From: Crateriforma conspicua
GTDB taxonomy: Bacteria > Planctomycetota > Planctomycetia > Pirellulales > Pirellulaceae
Assembly: GCF_007752935.1 (NCBI RefSeq)
Contig: NZ_CP036319.1
Coordinates: forward strand, 6,304,501 to 6,368,500
Length of the DNA: 64,000 bases
Direction of reading: 5' to 3'
Below the pieces are notes generated by a model. It did no database searches. It worked only from the letters and a program-made list of their open reading frames with translations, and was not told where the DNA came from. Of this stretch, positions 8,803 to 18,256 are shown piece by piece. The stretch's first letter is position 1. Every line of letters begins with the position of its first letter. Both the position numbers and the translations under genes were made by a program.

Positions 8803-9345
8803 TCAAAGCGAAACTTCTTCCACGACAGATTCCTCTTGCGATCCGGTGGCGGCATCGCCCAGGTCGACTTGGGTTCCCGATCCGTCGACGGTCGCTCGCA
8901 TGATTTCGTAAGTCCAGACGCCGTCCTGTTTGGATCCTTTGACTTTGACGGTCGCCGATCCGTTGGGACCGGAAATGGGATACGTCAGGTCGGCGTCCCC
9001 GTCGTCGTCGTTCAGGTTGATGTTGCCCTGAAGCATCCAGCCCGCTTCGATCGGCTGGCCCAATTCTGCGATCAATGTCTCATTCGCCTGTGCCCTAGCC
9101 AACGATTGTTGATAGGGATCGCTGGATTTGATCAGGGTGAACAGGCTGAAAACGCCAAACCCCATGACGCCACCGCACAACAGAATGACGCCCAAACAGC
9201 CGCCGCCCAGACCCATCAACAGACAACCGGTTCGAGACTTGGGTTTGTCCGCTGCCCCCGACGTCATCGGCGCATGCTGTGGTGAATGAAGCGTATCCGA
9301 CATCGACCCGTTTCCCCGTGCGTGAGCATTGATGTCCCCCGCCAA
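8803..9345 (-). CDS. Single-TM protein with Coa1/Tim21-like domain
   Basis: A 180-residue protein (ATG at 9345; a second ATG at 9303 is equally plausible). It has a Gly/Leu/Cys-rich TM segment (GCLLMGLGGGCLGVILLCGG) near residues 40-70, then a small soluble domain. That domain reads ELGQPIEAGWMLQGNI, YPISGPNGSATVKVKGSKQDGVWTY, a pattern I associate with the cytochrome-oxidase-assembly factor 1 family (Coa1/Tim21-like). The domain assignment is by eye and moderate. No cytochrome oxidase gene is nearby. It is convergent with the DUF1501 gene. Confidence 0.6.
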   Translation of the reverse strand: MAGDINAHARGNGSMSDTLHSPQHAPMTSGAADKPKSRTGCLLMGLGGGCLGVILLCGGVMGFGVFSLFTLIKSSDPYQQSLARAQANETLIAELGQPIEAGWMLQGNINLNDDDGDADLTYPISGPNGSATVKVKGSKQDGVWTYEIMRATVDGSGTQVDLGDAATGSQEESVVEEVSL

Positions 9346-9366
9346 CGGAGGATCCCGGCCGGAAGA

Positions 9367-10734
9367 TTAAGCGAATCGCCAACGGACGTCAAAGTTTTCT
9401 TTGCACAACCAATCACGAACTTGGTGAACGGATCGCTGGTCGGTCACCGGAAACTGACCATCCGGATCAGCGTCATCCTGTTTACAGCCGTCCGATTGAT
9501 AGCCTCCGGGTGTCGTGCTGCTGCCGGCACTCATCTGTGTGATACAGATCTTGGCCAAACGATCCCGCAAAGCAGCCGGTTCTCGGGTCGAAAGGACCAA
9601 CTCGACGTCCGGAATCGCCAAACGACACGCCGCATAGAATCGGATCAATTGTTCGTCATCGATCGGATGTTTGACTTGGTAACCGTCAGGCGTCTGATGC
9701 AAACGCGGCAGGCTGAGAGCCAATCGCAGGTGTGGAAATTGATGTTTCAAGTACTTTGCATGTCGGATCATCATCTGCACATCTGAAACCGGATCAGCCA
9801 GGCCCAGCAACACTCCGATCCCGATTCGTGAGAACCCCGTCTCGGCGGCCCGTTCGGGTGCTTCCAGTCGCCAATCGTACGACTGCTTGGGGCCACGAGG
9901 GTGCACCAATCGATACACCTCCGGATCGTAGGTTTCTTGGTACAGCGTTAATCCCGTCGCGCCCGCGTCAGCCATTGCCTGATAGGAATCGGATGACTGC
10001 GAAGCAATTTCGATACTGATCTCCAGCCCACGATCTCGCATGCATTGAATCAGATCACAGAAATACGACGTCGTCGTCAGACGGGGAAAATCACCGGCAA
10101 CCAACAACTGATGCTGAAAACCATTATCCAAAAGAATATCCGCCTGGACCATCACATCGTCGATGTCCAAATGCGTTCGTTGGATGTCCATGTCGTACTT
10201 GAATCCACAGTACACACAATGGTTCACGCAGTGACTGGAAACGTACAACGGTGCATACAGCAACATTCGACGCTTGGTCGCATTCGGCTGATCGGATACC
10301 GAGACAGAAAACAACCGATGTGTCTTCTGTTGGGCGGCTTCGCAAAGCTCGGGCATTGCCATCCGGCCATCGATTGCGGCCTGCCAGGTGTCGTCATCGG
10401 ATGACGCCGAGGTCAAATGATGACGAAGCGAACGAGGCGTTTCACGATCAATTTGACGCAACCAACAGGTCCAACGATCCAATGAATCGATCAATTGTTC
10501 TTGGCCCGGCACCGGTTCGTCACGCCACTCGTTAAGCGTTTGGTACCGCCATCGTTCGATTCGACCAGCCACGTCCATACGATCGGCCGCTTCCACCGAC
10601 GGATCATTCAAGCAGGTTTCCGCCTGCTGCAGCAACGTAATGTGGTGTTCGGCGTGATCGTCATTGCCGCGCAGGTATTGCAGCAATTCCGAATTCAACA
10701 GGCCAGATGGTGGCGAACCTGAAAAGCAGTTCAT
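9367..10734 (-). CDS. thiH: 2-iminoacetate synthase ThiH (radical SAM)
   Basis: A radical SAM enzyme that cleaves tyrosine to dehydroglycine for the thiazole moiety of thiamine. The cluster motif CVNHCVYCGF has the expected CxxxCxxC spacing. The C-terminal AGSSTTPGGYQ is a ThiH/HydG family signature. HydG carries an additional C-terminal cysteine cluster that I do not see, so ThiH is preferred. I chose the ATG at 10734 (455 aa, starting MNCFSG) because the upstream extension to 10821 has no family similarity. No other thi gene is within the window. Confidence 0.88.
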   Translation of the reverse strand: MNCFSGSPPSGLLNSELLQYLRGNDDHAEHHITLLQQAETCLNDPSVEAADRMDVAGRIERWRYQTLNEWRDEPVPGQEQLIDSLDRWTCWLRQIDRETPRSLRHHLTSASSDDDTWQAAIDGRMAMPELCEAAQQKTHRLFSVSVSDQPNATKRRMLLYAPLYVSSHCVNHCVYCGFKYDMDIQRTHLDIDDVMVQADILLDNGFQHQLLVAGDFPRLTTTSYFCDLIQCMRDRGLEISIEIASQSSDSYQAMADAGATGLTLYQETYDPEVYRLVHPRGPKQSYDWRLEAPERAAETGFSRIGIGVLLGLADPVSDVQMMIRHAKYLKHQFPHLRLALSLPRLHQTPDGYQVKHPIDDEQLIRFYAACRLAIPDVELVLSTREPAALRDRLAKICITQMSAGSSTTPGGYQSDGCKQDDADPDGQFPVTDQRSVHQVRDWLCKENFDVRWRFA

Positions 10735-10852
10735 CGGTAAGGTTTGCGGTCGCGAATGGGGGACATGTCGGCCTGTCGAACATACCGCCCACATGCCTGA
10801 TCCGATATCGCAAAGCATCATGCCCCGGCCGCGTCAATTTTTCGCGGGCCGG

Positions 10853-11440
10853 CTAGATCGATTGCATCGCGCGAGTCAACGCGCTTTGGGCTTCGCCCAT
10901 TGCCGATGCGGCTTCGGCCAAGGATGCATTCGCTTCGTCGGGGTAACCATCAGCCGCCGCGGACCAACTGCGATTGATCAGTCGTTCGCCCACCGCCACC
11001 GCCACCAAGACTTCGGACGCCTTCTGTAGTCCTAATTGGCGAATCAGCCGCTGACGTTGATCGACGAAGGGTTCGATGTGTTCTTGCATCAGACGATCCA
11101 AGCGGTCCAGAAACGCCGGATCCTTGGCATCGGTGCCGGCTGATGCCACCGCGATTTCGCTGGTCATCGCGTCCATCAATCGCAAAGCGTCGAAGGTCTG
11201 GACGCCGGGCTGGCCGTGACTGGTCGTGTCATCATGATGCTGGTGTGATTCGGCCAGATCACGTCGCCACATCACCAAACCGGCCACAGCCACCAGCCAG
11301 GCAACCACAAAGACGGGCCAGGTATTAGGAAAAGCATGGTCGGGATCGGCGGGCAACTTTGCACCACACATCACCGCGACCAACAATCCGATCACAAACA
11401 GAGCCAAGCCGATCTGACGCATGAAATTTCTCCCGATCAA
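10853..11440 (-). CDS. Small membrane protein with two TM segments, linked to OPT transporter
   Basis: A 195-residue protein that I cannot assign to a family. Residues about 8-27 and 43-59 form two TM helices. A short His-containing loop (ESHQHHDDTTSH) follows, then a roughly 120-residue soluble helical domain rich in Ala, Asp and Leu. Its start (11440, or the ATG at 11422) abuts the stop of the OPT transporter gene with no gap, so the two are translationally linked. It could be an accessory subunit or regulator of the transporter; the sequence alone does not show this. Confidence 0.65.
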   Translation of the reverse strand: MIGRNFMRQIGLALFVIGLLVAVMCGAKLPADPDHAFPNTWPVFVVAWLVAVAGLVMWRRDLAESHQHHDDTTSHGQPGVQTFDALRLMDAMTSEIAVASAGTDAKDPAFLDRLDRLMQEHIEPFVDQRQRLIRQLGLQKASEVLVAVAVGERLINRSWSAAADGYPDEANASLAEAASAMGEAQSALTRAMQSI

Positions 11441-13276
11441 CTAGGCTGCACGAAGGATTGAAAATCCAGCGTGTGCGATTCCCATCAGGGCTTCGCCGAC
11501 GATCAATCCGGCCGCAAAAGGGACCAGCTTGTGTTCACAGAATGCAACACCTTTGACCCGCTGAATCGCCATCTGCAACAGACATCCCAATCCGTAACCC
11601 AGCGTGATTGAAAACGGCAGGTACATCGCCAAACCGACCAAAACCCCAAGCCCGCTCATCGGTGCGGCACCGAGCGTCGCCCCCGCCAAGCCGCCCATCA
11701 CGTACTTGTCGATCGGAACATTGCCCGTGTTGACGGCATCAATGATCCCCATCAACGCACCGCCCTGGGGCGCCGGCAACGCGGTGCCTTCACCGAAACC
11801 GTTCTGGCCGTTGGGTCCCCCGTGCCACAGGATGTAAATCACGGCCAGCGAAATGATCGGACCAGCCCACGTCGTTGCGAATTGAACCAACTGTTGCTTG
11901 ACCGGACGGGCACCGATCAAAAAACCGGTCTTCAAGTCTTGCATCATGTCGGCCCCTTGGCCGATTGCCACGCACACGGCCACGCCGACCACCATGGATG
12001 CGGCAATGTTCTTGTTCAACAGAAACATCATCAGGGTGACGCTGATCAGCGCCATGCCGGACATCGGGGAAATGTCTGTCAGCCCGGTCGCCTGGGCCAC
12101 AATCAATGCGGCAAGCCCCAGCCAAAGTGTCCCGACGATTGCGGAAAGCGACGCACCGGCAACCGTCACCCCCGGCGTCATCATTGAAGCAACAAAGAAC
12201 AGGACCATTGCCAGCACGCTGCCGCCGATCAGTACAGGCAATTTCATTTCATCGCTGCCGACGACTTTGCCACTGCCCGCCGTTTTGGTCGCCGACGCCA
12301 ACGATCCGATCGCGCCTTTGATGGCGGGAAAACTGGTCACCACGCCCATCAGTGCGCCACCGATTAACACGCCGATCCCCAACGGACGCAGCATTTTCGA
12401 ATAGATAAAACCGGCGGTTTCGTCCACGGCCAGATCCGCGGGGATCCATCCCGACGCCACCGCGGTGGGCGAAATCAGCCACCAAGAAATCAAGCCGCCT
12501 AACAAGAAAGGAAGCCCGCTGCGACCGGCCAGCATCCCCGCCGCCATGTTCATCAGCGAAAGGTATACCGCCGGTGCCCAATAGGCCGGAATGATGCCAA
12601 AGCCAAACAGCAATTCTTCCTCGGCAATGCCCGCGCCATACTTCTCAATCAAGCCGGGCGTTTCCAACCAGCCCGATACCATGACCAGTTTCCAAAGGGC
12701 GCTGATCGCGAAACCCGCCGCCAACAGCTTGGCCTTTTCCATTCCGGTTGAACCGGCCCGGATGATCGTGGCCGTGGCCACACCGGATGGAAACCGCAAC
12801 CGGTCCAATTCGACCATCTGTTTCCGCAGCGGAATGATGGCAACGACGCCAAGAACGGCGCCGGCCACACCGGCGATGACCAGTGGCAAAACCTGAAACT
12901 CCAATCCCGCACCGCCGTCGGCACGCCAAGCGGCGTCCAGCATGAACAACGCGGGAACCGTGAACACGACCCCCGTGCCCGCCGTGTTGATTCCCGAAGC
13001 GATGGTTTGGTTGATGTTGTTTTCAACCATCGTGCCGTTGCGAAAAACGCCTCGCAACAACGCATACCCCATGATCGACGCAACGGTCGACCCGCCAATT
13101 GAAAACCCAAGTTTCAGTGCGGCGTACACGAACGCGACGTTCAATATCACGCCCTGAATCACGCCAAGCACGACCGCCCGAGCGGTCAATTCACGATAAC
13201 TTTCGGAACGCGCCGGTCCCGATACGGCACCATCGGTCGGCTGGGGGATACTTTCCATCGATTCCCTTGTTGTCAT
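11441..13276 (-). CDS. OPT family oligopeptide/metal-chelate transporter
   Basis: A 611-residue polytopic membrane protein with about 14 hydrophobic segments, consistent in length with prokaryotic OPT transporters. Family-like stretches include RAVVLGVIQGVILNVAFVYAALKLG near the N-terminus, and the repeated Gly-rich membrane segments AGVAGAVLGVVAIIPLRKQMV and GGLISWWLISP. OPT proteins import small peptides or metal-chelates by proton coupling; the substrate cannot be read from the sequence. It is the first gene of a two-gene unit with the downstream 2-TM protein. Confidence 0.85.
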   Translation of the reverse strand: MTTRESMESIPQPTDGAVSGPARSESYRELTARAVVLGVIQGVILNVAFVYAALKLGFSIGGSTVASIMGYALLRGVFRNGTMVENNINQTIASGINTAGTGVVFTVPALFMLDAAWRADGGAGLEFQVLPLVIAGVAGAVLGVVAIIPLRKQMVELDRLRFPSGVATATIIRAGSTGMEKAKLLAAGFAISALWKLVMVSGWLETPGLIEKYGAGIAEEELLFGFGIIPAYWAPAVYLSLMNMAAGMLAGRSGLPFLLGGLISWWLISPTAVASGWIPADLAVDETAGFIYSKMLRPLGIGVLIGGALMGVVTSFPAIKGAIGSLASATKTAGSGKVVGSDEMKLPVLIGGSVLAMVLFFVASMMTPGVTVAGASLSAIVGTLWLGLAALIVAQATGLTDISPMSGMALISVTLMMFLLNKNIAASMVVGVAVCVAIGQGADMMQDLKTGFLIGARPVKQQLVQFATTWAGPIISLAVIYILWHGGPNGQNGFGEGTALPAPQGGALMGIIDAVNTGNVPIDKYVMGGLAGATLGAAPMSGLGVLVGLAMYLPFSITLGYGLGCLLQMAIQRVKGVAFCEHKLVPFAAGLIVGEALMGIAHAGFSILRAA

Positions 13277-13572
13277 GCGTCGCCAAGTTGTTGCTTGGCG
13301 GAATTACCGCCTGGCCAATTGCCGCCATCGTGGCCACATCCTAGCAGAAGCGATCCGTGGCCGGAAACGCATCCAACTGGCAATCAGAGACTCCTGCGAA
13401 CCGAAGGCTGGGCTGAACTGTCTGTGCCAGCACCCCATTTCCGGTACACACACCACCCAATCCCCAGACCACAGCATGCTTCCCCCCAAACTCCGCACAT
13501 CAGCCTAAGATTCGACCTGAGCGGGTCTGAACGCCCTGCCCCGACCGCCCCACGATTGCCGCGAACGCGCCC

Positions 13573-14790
13573 ATGACTGCCAGTGACTTGATCGTACGGA
13601 CATTTGACCAATGCAATGCCGCGAGGACCGAATCGGAATACGTTGACATTGCTCAAGAATCGCTGCTTGGCAATTCGCTGGATCAGTGGCAGACATACCT
13701 TGGCCGAATCGGTCGCGAGAATGTCCGTGTCATTCATGCCGGCCAATCCCTGGTCGGGGGCTTGGCGTTCTATCGCATGCAACACGTCTATGGCGGACAA
13801 CCGATTCCCGCCGCAGGCATCTCGGGGGTTGCGATTGACCCTGCCTATCGCGGTGGCGGTGTGTGCGCGACGCTGCTGATTGAAACGCTGAAGGAATTGC
13901 GTAACGAGGGAATTCCGATCGCATCCTTGTACGCGTCGACACAGCACCTTTATCGCTCGGTGGGATTCGAACAGGCCGGCACGCGCTACGATTACAGCCT
14001 TCCGCTGCGTTCGTTACCGCGTCCGGACCGAACATTGACTTGCACGCGATTCGAATCAGCCCCACTGGACGCGTTGGACTACGCCCATCGCGTTCGAGCC
14101 CACGCGACAAATGGCAACATCCTGCGGACCGAAGGCTTATGGGATCGATTGATTCATCCCTACGACGGTCGCCGATGCCTCACGTACCTGTTCGGCGATA
14201 TCAATCGCCCCGATGGATACGTCATTCTGAAACAAGCCGGACGCGACGATGGCCTGCCGGCGGACTTGATCGCCAGTGACTATGCCGCCAACACGGGTGC
14301 CGCGGTCCGACGTTTGATGGCGTTGCTGCATGATCATCGATCGATCTTTGGACGATTCCGATGGAGCGGCGGCCCCGACGATCCATTGCTTTTCATGACC
14401 GATGAATTGTGGTTCGAGGTCCACGAAGTCTTGCGGTGGATGCTGCGTATCCTGGATGTCCCACAAGCCATTCAGGCCCGCGGTTATCCCCGACACGTCA
14501 GTGGTCGATGCACCATCCGAGTCACCGATTCGCTGTTCCCGGCAAACAGCGGTTACTGGGAACTGGAGTTTTCACGCGGACAGTGTCATGCCCGACAATC
14601 CAATGCACCGGAGCTGCCGCAGAACGTTGTCCGTCTGGACATTCGCGACTTAGCAACGCTGTACAGCGGTCACACCACGTTGCGACAGTTGATCCGCTTG
14701 GGCCAAGCCGATGGGGGCGACGATCAAGAGATCGATCTGATCGACGCGGCCTTTGCCGGGCCCGCGCCGTGGCTACCGGAGATCTACTGA
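13573..14790 (+). CDS. Eis-like GNAT family N-acetyltransferase
   Basis: A 405-residue protein with the layout of the Eis family: an N-terminal GNAT domain, a second degenerate GNAT-like domain and a C-terminal SCP2-like part. The acetyl-CoA binding signature GVAIDPAYRGGGVCATLL is clear at about residues 90-105. It is followed by ASLYASTQHLYRSVGFEQAG, the Eis-type YRSVGF motif. Eis proteins acetylate amines, including aminoglycosides in some species, but many family members have unknown substrates. Nothing here indicates resistance. The ORF ends shortly before the EF-G-like gene; the two may be cotranscribed. Confidence 0.82.
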   Translation: MTASDLIVRTFDQCNAARTESEYVDIAQESLLGNSLDQWQTYLGRIGRENVRVIHAGQSLVGGLAFYRMQHVYGGQPIPAAGISGVAIDPAYRGGGVCATLLIETLKELRNEGIPIASLYASTQHLYRSVGFEQAGTRYDYSLPLRSLPRPDRTLTCTRFESAPLDALDYAHRVRAHATNGNILRTEGLWDRLIHPYDGRRCLTYLFGDINRPDGYVILKQAGRDDGLPADLIASDYAANTGAAVRRLMALLHDHRSIFGRFRWSGGPDDPLLFMTDELWFEVHEVLRWMLRILDVPQAIQARGYPRHVSGRCTIRVTDSLFPANSGYWELEFSRGQCHARQSNAPELPQNVVRLDIRDLATLYSGHTTLRQLIRLGQADGGDDQEIDLIDAAFAGPAPWLPEIY

Positions 14791-14965
14791 TCGTCGCATT
14801 CATCGAGCCGTTTTTCAGGCATCCACCATGACCGGAACACCAGCCTGCGACAAACGTTCGCAGGACGTGGTGAATCCCCTGTCAGCTGCACCAGGGCTGC
14901 GAGCGAAGCGATATGATGAGGCGTTCGCTTGTTCGAGTCCCCGGAGCCCATGGAGCCGTGAGTCG

Positions 14966-17026
14966 ATGGTTGCTGAAGATCTTTCCCTCCCTGAACCTGA
15001 TACAATTCGAAACCTTTGCCTGTGCGGCCATACCGGCGGCGGCAAGACGACGATCGCGGAGCGGTTGTTGTTTGCCGCCGGTGAGATCAAACGGATGGGC
15101 GACGTTGAACACGGTAACACGGTTTGCGACTTCACCGACGAAGAACAACAGCACCACCATTCGCTGCAACCCGCCGTCATCCACTTTGACCACGAAGGTC
15201 ACCACGTCAACGTCATCGACACGCCCGGCATGGCGGACTTCGTCGGGCATGCCATTGCCTGCTTTCCCGCGGTGGAAACGGTCGTCGTCGTCATCGACGC
15301 GGTTCGTGGAATCGAAAGCGAAACCCGGCGTTTGATGCAAGTCGCGACCGAACGCAATCTGCCACGCATGATCCTGATCAACAAAATGGATCTGGCCGAA
15401 GCCGACCTGGAAGAATTGACCAACCAGATTCGTGAAGAATTCGGCGACATCTGTCTGCCCATCAACATGCCCACGCCAGATCGTCAAGGCGTGATTGATG
15501 TGTTCGAAACCGATTCTCATGACCCCACACTATTCAGCAGCGCCGAAGACGCCCACACGCGAATCGTCGAACAGGTGATCGAAGTCGACGATGAATTGAC
15601 GGAAAACTATTTGGAATCAGGACCCAACCAATTGGATCCCGGCCGCGTGCATGAAGCCTTTGAAAAGGCGCTTCGCGAAGCCCATCTGGTGCCCATCGTC
15701 TATGTGTCCGCAAAGTCTGGCGCCGGCGTGGACAAACTGCTGCACGTCACCGCGTCGCTGTTGCCCAGTCCGTTGGAAGGAAACCCGCGTCCGTTCGTCA
15801 AAGGTGACGAACCACTGCACACCGAATTTGACGCCGCCAAACCCACGATCGCGCACGTCTTCCGTGTTTCCACCGACAAGCACATTGGAAAGTTAGGCGT
15901 GTTCCGCGTGCACCAGGGTGTCGTTCGCAACCGCAGCGAACTGTACATGGACGATTCCAAGAAACCGTTGCGTGTCGGCCACGTGATGCGTCTGCAAGGC
16001 AAGGAACACGTCGAAACCGAAGCCATCGGTCCCGGCGAAATCGGAGCCGTTTCCAAGCTGGACGAAATCCATTTTGACGGTGTGCTGCACGACGGCGCAA
16101 CCCCCGACAACCCGCCGCACTTGGTGTCTTTGCCGTTGCCCAAACCGATGTTCGGACTGGCCATCGAACTGAAGAATCACGCCGACGAAACAAAGTTTTC
16201 ATCCGCGATCGCAAAACTGCAAGCCGAAGACCCTTGCTTCACCTTGGAACGCATCGGCGCCACCAAGCAAACGGTGATGCGTGGATTGGGCGAACTGCAT
16301 TTGCGCGTCGTGCTGGAAAAACTAAAAGCTTTGTACGACATCGAACTAGATACGTCGCAACCCAAGATCGCGTATCGGGAAACCATCACGATGCCGGCCG
16401 AAGGTCATCACCGTCACAAGAAACAAACCGGTGGTGCCGGCCAGTTCGGCGAAGTCTATCTGCGTGTCGCTCCGTTGCCGGACGATCATGAAAGCGGGTT
16501 TGAATTTGTCAATGCAACCGTTGGTGGATCGATACCACGTCAATTCATGCCGGCGATCGAAAAAGGAATCCGACAAGTCTTGGCCGACGGCGCCGTTGCC
16601 GGTTATCCAATGTCGGGCGTGCGGGTCGAAGTCTACGACGGCAAACATCACGACGTGGACAGCAAAGAAATTGCTTTCATCACCGCCGGAAAGAAGGCCT
16701 TTTTGGAAGCGGTGAAGAAGGCCAAGCCGATTTTGCTGGAACCCTTTGTTGAAGTCGCCATCACCACGCCCAGTGATTTCATGGGCGATGTGTCCGGTGA
16801 CATCGCGACACGTCGTGGCCGCGTCAATGACACGGAAATGAAGGGAATGAACTGCGTGGTCAAAGCCGTTGCACCGCTTGGGGAATTGCAATCCTATGCC
16901 CCGCAACTGCGCAGCATCACGTCAGGTGCGGGCAGTTTTGCAATGACCTACAGTCACGATGAACCGGCCCCCGGCGACATTCAACAAGCGGAAATGGCCG
17001 CCTTTCAGCGTCACGACGACGACTGA
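14966..17026 (+). CDS. Elongation factor G-like translational GTPase (divergent paralogue)
   Basis: The preferred ATG at 14966 gives 686 residues, the usual EF-G length. Upstream ATGs (14828) would add residues with no EF-G similarity and run toward the end of the preceding gene. G1 reads GHTGGGKTT (residues 21-29) instead of the canonical AHIDAGKTT. G3 is DTPGMADF, with Met at residue 89 where canonical EF-G has the catalytic His. G4 is NKMD. Domains II-V follow, including TGGAGQFGEVYLRV. This matches the EF-G-like subgroup, so it should not be called the housekeeping fusA. The function is uncertain. Confidence 0.88.
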   Translation: MVAEDLSLPEPDTIRNLCLCGHTGGGKTTIAERLLFAAGEIKRMGDVEHGNTVCDFTDEEQQHHHSLQPAVIHFDHEGHHVNVIDTPGMADFVGHAIACFPAVETVVVVIDAVRGIESETRRLMQVATERNLPRMILINKMDLAEADLEELTNQIREEFGDICLPINMPTPDRQGVIDVFETDSHDPTLFSSAEDAHTRIVEQVIEVDDELTENYLESGPNQLDPGRVHEAFEKALREAHLVPIVYVSAKSGAGVDKLLHVTASLLPSPLEGNPRPFVKGDEPLHTEFDAAKPTIAHVFRVSTDKHIGKLGVFRVHQGVVRNRSELYMDDSKKPLRVGHVMRLQGKEHVETEAIGPGEIGAVSKLDEIHFDGVLHDGATPDNPPHLVSLPLPKPMFGLAIELKNHADETKFSSAIAKLQAEDPCFTLERIGATKQTVMRGLGELHLRVVLEKLKALYDIELDTSQPKIAYRETITMPAEGHHRHKKQTGGAGQFGEVYLRVAPLPDDHESGFEFVNATVGGSIPRQFMPAIEKGIRQVLADGAVAGYPMSGVRVEVYDGKHHDVDSKEIAFITAGKKAFLEAVKKAKPILLEPFVEVAITTPSDFMGDVSGDIATRRGRVNDTEMKGMNCVVKAVAPLGELQSYAPQLRSITSGAGSFAMTYSHDEPAPGDIQQAEMAAFQRHDDD

Positions 17027-17033
17027 TTCGGTG

Positions 17034-17060
17034 ACCGGGGATCGCCAACGGATCCCCGGT
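17034..17060. terminator. Hairpin between convergent genes
   Basis: A perfect 10-bp stem, ACCGGGGATC (17034-17043) with GATCCCCGGT (17051-17060), around a 7-nt loop. It lies just after the EF-G-like stop and touches the stop of the convergent K+ channel gene, so it may end transcripts from both sides. No clear U-tract follows. Confidence 0.6.
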
Positions 17061-18121
17061 TAGTGCTTGGCACCGCGATAAGTCATCGCTTGGCGTTTTA
17101 GGGTATGCACCCGACAGAGCGCCGCGATGTCATCGCGGTGTCCGACCACAATGACGACGTCACCATCGGACAACGAACACTGTCCCGACGGATTCATTTC
17201 GACGTTTCCGTCGGATTTGCGTAACGCGACGATCAAGAAGCCACGGTTCCCACGGATCTCGATCTCCGACAACGTGTGGCCGATCATCGGTGACCCCGCA
17301 GTGATCTTCAATTCTTCCATCTGCAAGCCCACCGCAGACAGCTCCCCGTTGATATCGCCGGACGCTCCGTCGGTCTGCAACAGACTGGCAGCCGTCGGTC
17401 GCGTGATCAATTGAAACGCTCGCTTGGCGCCCACCGATGCCGCCATGATGACGTGATCGGCGCCACAACGTCGAAGCTTCTTTTCAGCGCTCCGTGACTC
17501 GCCACGCGAAATGATCTCCACACTGCGATTCAGGTCGCGGGCCGTCACGCAAATGAACGCGTTGGCCGCATCATCGGGCAACAACGTCGCCAACGTCTTG
17601 GCACGATCGATGCCCGCTTCATTCAATGTGTCTTCATCGGATGCATTGCCCACCATTGCCAGCATGCCCGCCTGATGAGCTTCATCCACGCGCGATTCAT
17701 CTTGATCAATGACCAAGAACGGATGCTCGCTGCGTAATAGTTCTTCGGCAACGATGGATCCCATGCGACCGAAACCACAGACGATCGTGTGACCCTTCAA
17801 CCCGGCGATCCCCTGGCTCATTTTTCGACTCCGCAAAATCTCTTGCAATTCGCCGTCGATCAGCAATTGAATGAAGCCGCCGACGGTATACACAGCGGCG
17901 CCGTAACCGAACACGATCACGGCAATGGTCAGCAGCCGCAGTTCGGGCGTTTCGATGGGTTTCACTTCGCCATAGCCGACACCAAAAATGGTGATCACGA
18001 CCATGTACAACGCGTCGCTGACGTCCCAACCGTAGCCGACGTAACCGGCAACGGCACTGATACAGATCGCCAGAAAGACGATCATTCCGATCAGAATGCG
18101 ACGAAAAGGCTTGGACGACAT
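17060..18121 (-). CDS. Ligand-gated-type potassium channel with RCK (TrkA-N) domain
   Basis: A 353-residue protein. Residues about 8-27 form TM1 and 60-90 include TM2. Between them the pore loop reads TIFGVGYGE (residues 44-52), close to the K+ selectivity signature TVGYGD with an extra residue and Glu at the end. The cytoplasmic part begins with the nucleotide-binding RCK/TrkA-N motif VCGFGRMGSIVAEELL (about 114-129) and ends in a TrkA-C-like region (residues about 270-350). The layout is MthK-like: two TMs plus an RCK module, assembling as a tetramer with ligand-controlled opening. Confidence 0.85.
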   Translation of the reverse strand: MSSKPFRRILIGMIVFLAICISAVAGYVGYGWDVSDALYMVVITIFGVGYGEVKPIETPELRLLTIAVIVFGYGAAVYTVGGFIQLLIDGELQEILRSRKMSQGIAGLKGHTIVCGFGRMGSIVAEELLRSEHPFLVIDQDESRVDEAHQAGMLAMVGNASDEDTLNEAGIDRAKTLATLLPDDAANAFICVTARDLNRSVEIISRGESRSAEKKLRRCGADHVIMAASVGAKRAFQLITRPTAASLLQTDGASGDINGELSAVGLQMEELKITAGSPMIGHTLSEIEIRGNRGFLIVALRKSDGNVEMNPSGQCSLSDGDVVIVVGHRDDIAALCRVHTLKRQAMTYRGAKH

Positions 18122-18256
18122 GGACGCCCAGACTAGTCGATCCCGACGTCGGAATCGCAGTCAACCGATCACCGGTCGACTACAATTCACCCCTTGAGCA
18201 CCGTATCGCGACAACAAGGTGCTTTGTCCCACCCCAAGCATTAGGACCCGATCGAC

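Noticed and set aside
9367-10734. HydG (hydrogenase maturase)
   Set aside because: The radical SAM core fits either, but the C-terminal extra cysteine cluster of HydG is not seen and there are no hydrogenase genes.
14966-17026. Housekeeping fusA
   Set aside because: G1 and G3 motifs deviate and the catalytic His is missing; it also is not in the str operon context.
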